12,271 nucleotides of DNA, taken from positions 1 through 12,271 of the forward strand of contig SVTU01000037.1 of NCBI GenBank assembly GCA_015063655.1, in the 5' to 3' direction. The translations under genes and the position numbers were made by a program. The DNA comes from Oscillospiraceae bacterium (GTDB lineage: Bacteria > Bacillota > Clostridia > Oscillospirales > CAG-272). Shown here one piece after another: positions 7,420 to 12,271 of the stretch (position 1 is the stretch's first letter; each line of letters opens with the position of its first letter). The notes beneath the pieces were generated by a model, which was given only the letters and a program-made list of their open reading frames with translations, searched no databases and was not told the origin of the DNA.

Positions 7420-8109
7420 TCACAGAATGCGGTCGCTTCCCATGGAGGAAAACGCGCCTGCAAGCTCGTTCATCAGGGACAGAAGGTACGGAATGGCAAC
7501 AAGCAGAACGGAGCAAAGCACCAAAAGGACGATGATCATCATAAAGCAAGCCAGCCACGTGGTGCCTCGCTTATCAAACTTTGCCTCTGCCGTATACTTG
7601 GACTCCTCGGGTATGTAGAAATGATCGCTTTCCACGTCGATACGGTATGTAACGGAGGCAAAGGCGGGCAAGGAGGGATCGGCCTCTCTCTTTTTTTCAT
7701 GCTCTTCCCTTTTTCGTGCCTGCTCGGCCTCAAAGTCCTCCTCCTCGACGCATTTGACGACTCGTCTGACGTTGACGCTTCGTCTGACCGAATGGCGCAC
7801 GGTGTGGCTTGTCAGAAAGCCGAGGTCGTACAGGGTTTTGGCGTTTTCCCTGCCCACGACGTTCTCACGGAGCAGGTGGCGCACAAATTTGCCCAGAATG
7901 CGCTTGTCGGCGGTGACGGCAAAGGCTGCAATGACCATGCCGATGGCAAAGCCGAACACAATGCCCCGCAGGCTGATGGCCGTGCCTGCGCCAAAGCCGA
8001 GGTTGTCATAGGTGGCGGTGTTGTCGGAGAAGAACGTGTTGACGATATAGTCCCATAGCGTTTGCCAAAACGTTGGCTCGTCTGCGGATAGCATAAACGG
8101 TGTCGTCAT
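7420..8109 (-). CDS. Unrecognised protein with two predicted TM segments
   Basis: I do not recognise this 229-residue protein. It has a short polar N-terminus, a first hydrophobic segment at about 45-66, a basic stretch with HTVRHSVRRSVNVRRVV (102-118), a charged, probably helical region EEEDFEAEQARKREEHEKKR (122-141), then a polar stretch (about 150-183), a second strong hydrophobic segment (about 185-212) and a short tail. By the positive-inside rule the basic middle is probably cytoplasmic, with both ends outside. No enzymatic motif, signal peptide or metal site was seen. The start at 8109 is chosen because AAAGGAGA lies 7 nt upstream; an in-frame ATG at 8127 is upstream of that site and has no Shine-Dalgarno. 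It is 8 nt from rarA, so co-translated with it. Its place between serS and rarA gives no clear functional hint. Confidence 0.8.
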   Translation of the reverse strand: MTTPFMLSADEPTFWQTLWDYIVNTFFSDNTATYDNLGFGAGTAISLRGIVFGFAIGMVIAAFAVTADKRILGKFVRHLLRENVVGRENAKTLYDLGFLTSHTVRHSVRRSVNVRRVVKCVEEEDFEAEQARKREEHEKKREADPSLPAFASVTYRIDVESDHFYIPEESKYTAEAKFDKRGTTWLACFMMIIVLLVLCSVLLVAIPYLLSLMNELAGAFSSMGSDRIL

Positions 8110-8116
8110 AGCATCA

Positions 8117-8124
8117 TCTCCTTT
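8117..8124 (-). promoter_or_regulatory. Ribosome binding site fixing the start at 8109
   Basis: AAAGGAGA on the minus strand lies 7 nt before the ATG at 8109 and inside the codons that an upstream ATG at 8127 would translate. The more upstream start is therefore unlikely. Confidence 0.8.
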
Positions 8125-8142
8125 CATTTGCTTGGATGCGGT

Positions 8143-8175
8143 GCTGTCCCGTTACGTATGAGACAGCTCTTTTTT
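8143..8175 (+). terminator. Plus-strand-oriented terminator-like hairpin in the serS downstream gap
   Basis: gctgtccc (8143-8150) and gagacagc (8160-8167) pair over the outer six bases around a loop containing gttacgtat, followed on the plus strand by a T run at 8170-8175. Both flanking genes are on the minus strand, where the stem also forms but is not followed by a T tract. It would therefore stop antisense transcription, or partly attenuate the sense operon as a plain hairpin. Confidence 0.5.
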
Positions 8176-8187
8176 GGATAGCGTTGC

Positions 8188-9468
8188 TTATTTTTTAATG
8201 ACCTCTACACCCAGATACTTCTGCAGCACCTCGGGCACCTTTACAGAGCCGTCGGCAAGCTGATTCTGCTCGACAAGAGCGGGCAGAATACGGCTGGTGG
8301 CAAGGCCCGAGCCGTTGAGGGTGTGAACGAATTCCATGGTGCCGTCGCTTCTCTTAACACGCATCATGCCTCGTCTTGCCTGGTAGTCACGGGCGTTGGA
8401 AACCGAGGAGACCTCCTTGTAGCCGTTCATGGAGGGAATGTTGATCTCGATATCGTACGTGCGTGCCATGGAGGCGGAGCAGTCCTCTGCCGCCAGCTTG
8501 ACGGTGCGGAAGTGGAAGCCAAGACCCTTTACAAGATTTTCGGCATTGGCAACCAGCTCCTCGAAGGCCTCGTCGCTTTTCTCGGGCAGGGTGTACTGCA
8601 CCATCTCGACCTTATTGAACTGATGGCCTCTCACCATGCCTCGCTCGTCGGCACGGTAGGAGCCTGCCTCACGGCGGAAGCAGGGCGTGTAGGAGATATA
8701 CTTGCGGGGCAGATCGGCCTCGGTCAGGATCTCGTCACGGTGCAGGGAGACAAGGGCCGTTTCGGCCGTGGGGAGCATGAAGCGGCGACGCTCGTCCTCC
8801 GCAGTCTCCAGCCAATACACGTCCTCGGCAAACTTCGGGAACTGACCTGCCGTCAGTCCGCACTCATAGCCCAGCATGTGGGGCACGAGCATCAGCTCGT
8901 AGCCGTTGGCAATGTGCGTGTCGATAAAGTAGTTGAGCAAGGCCCACTCCAGGCGTGCGCCCATGCCGCTGTAGATCCAGAAGCCTGCGCCCGAGAGCTT
9001 TGCGCCCCGCTTGTAGTCGATCAGACCGAGGTCGGTGCAAAGGTCTACGTGGTTCTTCGGCTCAAAGCCAAACTCTTTCGGATTTCCGAAATAGCGCAGA
9101 GGCTCGTTGTTCTCCTTGCCTCCGGGTAACAGATCGTTATCAGGAAGATTGGGCAGCCCCAGCATCAGTGCAGAGAATTTGGCCTCAACGTCCTTGATCT
9201 TCTCGTCGTTCTCCTTGGTCTGCGCGCCCATCGCCTTAGTCTGTGCGAAAATGGGAGCGAGGTCCTTCCCTTCCTTCTTGTATTGGGGAATGAGCTTGTT
9301 GATCTTGTTCTGCTCGGCCTTGATCTTTTCCGTTTCGGCGATCAGCGCACGTCTTTCGGCGTCAAGTGCCAGGATCTGTGCGATCTCCTCCTTGGCATCC
9401 TTTCCCTTCTTGGCAAGTCTGGCAATGACCTCATCGGGATTTTCCTTGATGTATCTGATATCTAACAT
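8188..9468 (-). CDS. serS: Seryl-tRNA synthetase
   Basis: It charges tRNA-Ser (and tRNA-Sec) with serine. Residues 1-100 form the tRNA-binding coiled-coil arm (MLDIRYIKENPDEV opening, Lys/Glu-rich to about 98). The class II catalytic core follows, with the TAETALVSLH serine/ATP region (234-243), motif 2 FRREAGSYRADERGMVRGHQ (264-283) and motif 3 HTLNGSGLATSRILPALVEQ (382-401). The 426-residue length is normal. Motif 3 reads LATSRILPALVE where common bacterial enzymes have LAVGRTLVAILE, and NARDYQARR replaces NCTDFQARR, indicating a divergent clade but with the key arginines kept. The ATG at 9468 has agagga a few bases upstream. It begins 24 nt after parB with no room for a T-box leader, so it is probably expressed from the parA promoter. 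Confidence 0.97.
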   Translation of the reverse strand: MLDIRYIKENPDEVIARLAKKGKDAKEEIAQILALDAERRALIAETEKIKAEQNKINKLIPQYKKEGKDLAPIFAQTKAMGAQTKENDEKIKDVEAKFSALMLGLPNLPDNDLLPGGKENNEPLRYFGNPKEFGFEPKNHVDLCTDLGLIDYKRGAKLSGAGFWIYSGMGARLEWALLNYFIDTHIANGYELMLVPHMLGYECGLTAGQFPKFAEDVYWLETAEDERRRFMLPTAETALVSLHRDEILTEADLPRKYISYTPCFRREAGSYRADERGMVRGHQFNKVEMVQYTLPEKSDEAFEELVANAENLVKGLGFHFRTVKLAAEDCSASMARTYDIEINIPSMNGYKEVSSVSNARDYQARRGMMRVKRSDGTMEFVHTLNGSGLATSRILPALVEQNQLADGSVKVPEVLQKYLGVEVIKK

Positions 9469-9492
9469 GTTATTTTCCTCTTGTGTTGTATT

Positions 9493-10398
9493 TTATCTGT
9501 CGTTTTCGGTTTCGTTGAAAATGGTGTTGCCACACAGGGCGATGAGAAGTGCCTCCAGGTCGCTGTCGTCATCATAGGACAGCTCCACGATCTTCTTTTT
9601 GGTGGAACGGGAAATGCGCACCTTGCGGCCGAGGGCGGACATGGCCCGTCTCTCCAGCTCCTTCATATGGGCCTTGACCTGAGGATGCATGGCCTCGGTC
9701 TCTGCCTCCTCTTCCTCTGCCTCGGCACGCTCACGCAGACGGCGGACGGCGGCCTCGACCTCACGCACCGACATATCACGCTCTACGATGCGCTTGGCAA
9801 GGAAGACGACGTCGTCCTCACTGTTAAGCCCAAGCAAAGCACGGGCGTGGCCTGCAGAAAGCTCTCCGTTCTTTAGCATGTCCAAAACCTCGTCGGGCAA
9901 TTCCAACAGACGCAGTGTGTTGGCAACGGCGGGACGGCTTTTGCCGACCTGCTTGGCCACTTGATCCTGCGTTAGCCCATATCGCTCGATAAGAGCCCCG
10001 TAAGCGAAGGCTTCTTCAACGGGATTGAGGTCCTCACGCTGAATGTTCTCGATCAGAGCGACCTGAGCGGCCTTCAGCTCGTCACCGTCAAAGACGATGG
10101 CGGGGATTTCGGTAAGACCGGCCATTTTGGAGGCACGCCAGCGGCGTTCACCTGCAATGATTTCATATACACCCGGGATGGATGCGTTTTCTCTGACGAT
10201 GATCGGCTGAAGCACACCATAGGTTGCAATGGAGTCGGCTAACGTCTCTAATGCCTCACGGTCAAACTGCTTGCGGGGCTGATCCCGTCTCGGCTCGATA
10301 TCCGCTATGCGAATGGTTTGGTTGCTTCCCTTTTCTGGGTTGTTATCATTATAAATCTCATAAAAGTCTCTTCCGAGACCTCCGGGTTTTCTTGCCAC
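9493..10398 (-). CDS. parB: Chromosome partitioning protein ParB (Spo0J)
   Basis: A CTP-dependent DNA clamp that loads at parS, spreads, recruits SMC and stimulates ParA. Its 301 residues show, in order: an N-terminal ParA-interaction stretch (1-22), the CTPase domain with QPIIVRE, the GERRWRA box (83-89) and ENIQREDLNP (117-126), the parS-binding helix-turn-helix LTQDQVAKQVGKSRPAVANT (142-161), an acidic linker EAEEEEAETEA, and the C-terminal dimerisation domain from about 245. The start is GTG at 10398 with AGGAGG 7 nt upstream (10406-10411); an in-frame ATG is not needed. The N-terminal motif reads GLGRDFYEIY rather than the canonical GLGRGLxxLL. It follows a 68-residue gene carrying the canonical version, 12 nt upstream. 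Confidence 0.95.
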   Translation of the reverse strand: MARKPGGLGRDFYEIYNDNNPEKGSNQTIRIADIEPRRDQPRKQFDREALETLADSIATYGVLQPIIVRENASIPGVYEIIAGERRWRASKMAGLTEIPAIVFDGDELKAAQVALIENIQREDLNPVEEAFAYGALIERYGLTQDQVAKQVGKSRPAVANTLRLLELPDEVLDMLKNGELSAGHARALLGLNSEDDVVFLAKRIVERDMSVREVEAAVRRLRERAEAEEEEAETEAMHPQVKAHMKELERRAMSALGRKVRISRSTKKKIVELSYDDDSDLEALLIALCGNTIFNETENDR

Positions 10399-10405
10399 GT
10401 CACGT

Positions 10406-10411
10406 CCTCCT
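10406..10411 (-). promoter_or_regulatory. parB ribosome binding site fused to the upstream stop codon
   Basis: AGGAGG shares its first A with the TAA stop of the 68-codon gene (TAAGGAGG) and lies 7 nt before the GTG start of parB. It decides the GTG start and implies translational coupling. Confidence 0.85.
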
Positions 10412-10617
10412 TACTTTTTTGTCGTATTTTGTCGGAAATTGGCCTTTACGCTTCTGTTTTTGTGACCCGAAAGACCGTCATATAGCCCCACGCTTGCCTT
10501 GGGAGCATCCTTTTTATCCTCACGGATGACGACACGGGACGAAGAGCGGATCTCGGGCTTGTTATCTTCTAAGAGATCGCCAAGGCCTCTGCCAAGTCCT
10601 GATTGCTTTTTTGCCAT
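10411..10617 (-). CDS. Small orphan protein with a ParB-type N-terminal ParA-activation motif
   Basis: A 68-residue basic protein (16 Lys/Arg against 8 Asp/Glu) between parA and parB. Residues 1-22 match the start of ParB proteins: MAKKQSGLGRGLGDLLEDN, whose LGRGL arginine (R10 here) in ParB/Spo0J proteins stimulates ParA ATPase. Against this window's ParB, 11 of the first 22 residues are identical. The rest (about 23-68) matches no domain I know, lacks CTP-binding and DNA-binding motifs, and ends in a polar, basic tail. A perfect AGGAGG sits 7 nt before the ATG, and the gene is 12 nt from each neighbour, so it looks translated and not decayed. It could be a free regulator of ParA, a relic of a duplicated parB 5' end, or an interactor of unknown kind. 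The coding call is good; the role is inference. Confidence 0.8.
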   Translation of the reverse strand: MAKKQSGLGRGLGDLLEDNKPEIRSSSRVVIREDKKDAPKASVGLYDGLSGHKNRSVKANFRQNTTKK

Positions 10618-10624
10618 ACTGCTC

Positions 10625-10630
10625 CCTCCT
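10625..10630 (-). promoter_or_regulatory. Ribosome binding site of the 68-codon gene, fused to the parA stop
   Basis: AGGAGG overlaps the parA TAA stop by one base (TAAGGAGG) and lies 7 nt before the ATG at 10617. The design is the same as at the next junction. Confidence 0.85.
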
Positions 10631-11391
10631 TAAATACGCTTAGAAAGCTCTTTTGCAACTTCCATATACTCCTTAGCGCCCTTGGAGTTCTTGTCGTGAT
10701 AGAAAACGGGCTTGCCAAAGCCGGGTGCTTCCGTGAGCTTGACGTTGCGGGAGATCTTGGTGTTAAAGAGCTGATCGGCATAGTGCTTTTCGAGCTCGGC
10801 CATGACCTGCATGGACAGGAGCAGACGGCCATTGTACATGGTGATGAGAACGCCGCTGACGTTCAGATCGGGATTGTACAGACGCTTGATGCGGTTGATG
10901 GTGATCATCAGCTGAGAAAGGCCCTCAAGTGCATAAAATTCACACTGCATGGGTACGATGACGCCGTCGCTTGCGGCAAAGGCGTTGATGGTAAGCACGC
11001 CGAGAGACGGCGGGCAGTCAATCAGTATGTAATCATATTGATCCTTGACGGGCGCTAAGGCTCTCTTCATGCAGTATTCGCTTTCGTCAAAGTCATACAG
11101 ATCGAATTCGGCGCTGGAAAGCGACGTATTGGTGGGAACAATACTCAAATTATCGAATTTTGTTTCAACAATAACCTCTTCTGCCGTCATTTTGGCCGAA
11201 AGAAGCTCTCTTGTAGAGCCTTTTAGGCTTCTTTTGGGAATGCCGACGCCCGATGTGGCGTTGCCCTGAGGATCAAGATCAACCAATAAGACACGGTATC
11301 CGAGAAGGCCAAGACCTGCTGCCACGTTTACGCATGACGTGGTTTTGCCTACGCCGCCTTTTTGGTTGGCAAACGAAATAATTTTTCCCAT
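10630..11391 (-). CDS. parA: Chromosome partitioning ATPase ParA (Soj)
   Basis: A Walker-type ATPase that binds nucleoid DNA as an ATP dimer and is released by ParB, driving origin segregation; in Bacillus, Soj also regulates DnaA. The 253-residue length is typical of Soj. The deviant Walker A is KGGVGKTT (11-18) with the signature K11, Walker A' is VDLDPQGN (37-44), and Walker B is YILIDCPPS with D125. Because the N-terminus starts directly at the Walker strand, there is no DNA-binding extension, as expected for chromosomal rather than plasmid ParA. The ATG at 11391 has AAAGGAAG 6 nt upstream. An upstream in-frame ATG at 11521-11523 lies inside a parS site and upstream of the promoter, so it is not the start. 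It heads the operon. Confidence 0.96.
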   Translation of the reverse strand: MGKIISFANQKGGVGKTTSCVNVAAGLGLLGYRVLLVDLDPQGNATSGVGIPKRSLKGSTRELLSAKMTAEEVIVETKFDNLSIVPTNTSLSSAEFDLYDFDESEYCMKRALAPVKDQYDYILIDCPPSLGVLTINAFAASDGVIVPMQCEFYALEGLSQLMITINRIKRLYNPDLNVSGVLITMYNGRLLLSMQVMAELEKHYADQLFNTKISRNVKLTEAPGFGKPVFYHDKNSKGAKEYMEVAKELSKRI

Positions 11392-11397
11392 AGGTAT

Positions 11398-11405
11398 CTT
11401 CCTTT
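11398..11405 (-). promoter_or_regulatory. parA ribosome binding site fixing the start at 11391
   Basis: AAAGGAAG on the minus strand, 6 nt before the ATG. It selects this start over the in-frame ATG more than 130 bases upstream. Confidence 0.85.
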
Positions 11406-11440
11406 CGTTGTGATATGAGATGGATATACGTATCGATAGA

Positions 11441-11469
11441 ATTATATCATAAAAATGAATGAATTGCAA
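11441..11469 (-). promoter_or_regulatory. Promoter of the parA operon
   Basis: On the minus strand, TTGCAA (11464-11469) and TATAAT (11441-11446) are 17 bp apart, with a TGa extended -10. Predicted start near 11434, leader about 43 nt. The -35 box lies about 30 bp downstream of the nearer parS palindrome, so ParB spreading from parS could affect this promoter. Confidence 0.85.
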
Positions 11470-11498
11470 TAGAAAAGTGCGAAAAAAATATAAATATT

Positions 11499-11530
11499 GC
11501 CGTTTGTGTTTCACGTGAAACACAAACGGC
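11499..11530. promoter_or_regulatory. parS site 1 within a perfect 32-bp palindrome
   Basis: The core 11507-11522 is TGTTTCACGTGAAACA, an exact match to the consensus parS bound by ParB. The symmetry continues for 8 more bases on each side (gccgtttg and caaacggc), giving an uninterrupted perfect palindrome. In minus-strand RNA it could fold to a GC-based stem followed by a T-rich stretch near 11481-11497. Confidence 0.95.
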
Positions 11531-11539
11531 TGATAAAGT

Positions 11540-11565
11540 ATTTATGTTTCACGTGAAACATAAAT
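11540..11565. promoter_or_regulatory. parS site 2 within a perfect 26-bp palindrome
   Basis: The core 11545-11560 is TGTTTCACGTGAAACA, again exact consensus. The palindrome extends 5 bases on each side (attta and taaat), with flanks different from those of site 1. The centres of the two sites are 38 bp apart. Confidence 0.95.
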
Positions 11566-11580
11566 GTTGAGTGATCAACA
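11565..11580. repeat. Small inverted repeat just after the noc stop
   Basis: TGTTGA and TCAACA (6-bp arms, 4-nt centre gtga) lie 5 bases past the stop of the noc-like gene on the minus strand. It shares the outer TGTT...AACA frame and the 16-bp length of parS, but the inner half-sites do not match, so ParB binding is doubtful. Confidence 0.35.
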
Positions 11581-11584
11581 AGTG

Positions 11585-12271
11585 TTATTTTGCCACACGA
11601 ATGCGTATCTCTATTTCGTTTTTGTGGTTATGAACACACATTTTGGCATCCCTTCCACTTCTCTTGATGTTATCTATCCGTCGCTTGAGCGAATTGATCA
11701 GGTTACTGTGGTACGGCTCGATCGGTAATTCCTCGCTACTACTCTCCTTGACAGGCGCTTGCTTTGCGTCTAATAGTGACTCTATGTAAGCCTCACTGTT
11801 TAAAACCGTCATGGCGTGAGCTGCGATGTGACGAATGGCTTCAACCCTTAGCTCGTGCGTGTCGATCTTGAGTAAAGCCCGTGCGTGTCGTTCGGTCAGA
11901 CGATTTTCTAATATCAACTGCTGTTCGCTGTAATCCAATTTTAACAGCCTGAGCTTGTTGGCCACAGCGGATTGGCTGAGAGACATACGTTTTGCAACCT
12001 CTTCTTGCGTCAAATGGTGGTTTTCGATCAGCTTCTGGAAGCCATACGCTTGCTCAAACATGTTCAAATCTTCTCGCAAAAGGTTCTCGATGATCGCCAT
12101 TTCGGCAGAATCCTGCTCGCTTGCACTCATGATCAGACAAGGGACGGTCAAATACCCGAGGAGCTTGGCAGCTCGCAAGCGCCGCTCGCCTGCGATCAAC
12201 TCGTATTCATAAATGTCATCGGAATCGGAGGGGCGAACGGTGAGAGGTTGTAGAATGCCGTAGCGTCTGAT
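11585..12271 (-). CDS. noc: ParB-family protein, probably Noc-like (5' partial)
   Basis: This is the C-terminal 228 residues of a ParB/Noc-family protein; the frame stays open to the window edge, so its start lies beyond it. Counting from the first visible residue: YGILQPLTVR leads into GERRLRA (28-34) and ENLLREDLN (62-70) of the CTPase domain, then the helix-turn-helix LTQEEVAKRMSLSQSAVANK (87-106) and a C-terminal domain ending in IEIRIRVAK. In Firmicutes a parB paralogue directly upstream of soj-spo0J is usually Noc, a nucleoid-occlusion factor that blocks division over DNA, and the RSGRDAKM...IRIRVAK ending fits Noc better than ParB. The membrane-binding N-terminal helix that defines Noc is outside the window. 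It could instead be a second ParB. It looks more AT-rich than neighbouring genes. Confidence 0.85.
   Translation of the reverse strand: MRRYGILQPLTVRPSDSDDIYEYELIAGERRLRAAKLLGYLTVPCLIMSASEQDSAEMAIIENLLREDLNMFEQAYGFQKLIENHHLTQEEVAKRMSLSQSAVANKLRLLKLDYSEQQLILENRLTERHARALLKIDTHELRVEAIRHIAAHAMTVLNSEAYIESLLDAKQAPVKESSSEELPIEPYHSNLINSLKRRIDNIKRSGRDAKMCVHNHKNEIEIRIRVAK

Noticed and set aside
6686..7618. A 310-codon open frame on the plus strand opposite rarA
   Set aside because: It is antisense to all the key AAA+ motifs of rarA, gives a low-complexity Gly/Val-rich translation, and lacks a ribosome binding site.
8110..8127. An upstream ATG (8127) for the two-TM protein
   Set aside because: Its first codons contain the Shine-Dalgarno of the ATG at 8109, and it has no ribosome binding site of its own.
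9469..9492. A T-box leader upstream of serS
   Set aside because: Only 24 nt separate parB and serS, far too short for a T-box; no specifier or antiterminator structure can fit.
10411..10617. The small gene as a frameshifted 5' end of parB
   Set aside because: parB downstream has its own ribosome binding site, start codon and complete N-terminus, and the small gene has about 46 further codons unlike ParB before its stop.
11392..11523. A 44-residue N-terminal extension of ParA starting at 11523
   Set aside because: It would be translated from within parS 1 and across the parA promoter, has no Shine-Dalgarno and precedes a normal Soj N-terminus that has its own AAAGGAAG site.
12197..12199. A TTG start for the noc-like gene at 12199
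   Set aside because: The frame stays open to the window edge and the preceding residues (YGILQPLTVR) are conserved ParB-family sequence, so this TTG is internal.

Overview
The window looks like the chromosome of a low-to-mid GC, Gram-positive-type anaerobe, most likely a member of Clostridia. The reasons are strong AGGAGG-type ribosome binding sites, near-consensus sigma-A promoters, a noc-like/parA/parB cluster with consensus parS sites, a LicD/GtrA/flippase surface cassette, and an aldo/keto reductase fused to a ferredoxin-type domain. The species cannot be named from sequence alone. In Firmicutes the noc-soj-spo0J block lies close to oriC and is transcribed away from it. By that precedent the replication origin should lie beyond the right edge.

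Layout. Positions 1-549 (+) hold the C-terminal part of an iron-sulfur aldo/keto reductase, followed by a stem-loop and a textbook promoter. Positions 682-1971 (+) encode an organophosphate:phosphate antiporter-type MFS transporter, which converges on citrate synthase gltA (2083-3453, -) across a strong terminator. Everything from 3606 to the right edge is on the minus strand. In transcription order it is: noc-like parB paralogue (partial), two parS sites, parA, a 68-residue orphan protein, parB, serS, an unrecognised two-TM protein, rarA, a GtrA-family protein, a LicD-family transferase and a polysaccharide flippase. From parA onward the gaps are 12, 12, 24, 78, 8, 9 and 6 nt, then a 4-nt overlap, so the run from parA to the flippase could be one long transcription unit.

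How the parts fit. ParB loads on parS and its N-terminus normally stimulates ParA ATPase, driving origin segregation. The noc-like protein is a second ParB-fold protein. SerRS and RarA are housekeeping translation and replication-repair functions. GtrA, LicD and the flippase form a cell-surface glycopolymer assembly or decoration set attached to the end of the operon. GltA and the OPA-type transporter are metabolic neighbours with their own promoters.

The most interesting signal is in the partition locus. A separate 68-codon gene sits between parA and parB. Its first 22 residues are a canonical ParB N-terminus (GLGRGLGDLL), while ParB itself carries a diverged copy (GLGRDFYEIY). Both gene junctions share the same design: a TAAGGAGG stop/Shine-Dalgarno fusion, then 7 nt, then the start codon. 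This suggests a duplicated and split-off ParA-stimulating module. The two parS sites sit in perfect palindromes of 32 and 26 bp between noc and parA; the larger one could also act as the noc terminator.

No stretch longer than 300 bases lacks a gene. The longest gap (11392-11584) holds the parS sites and the parA promoter.
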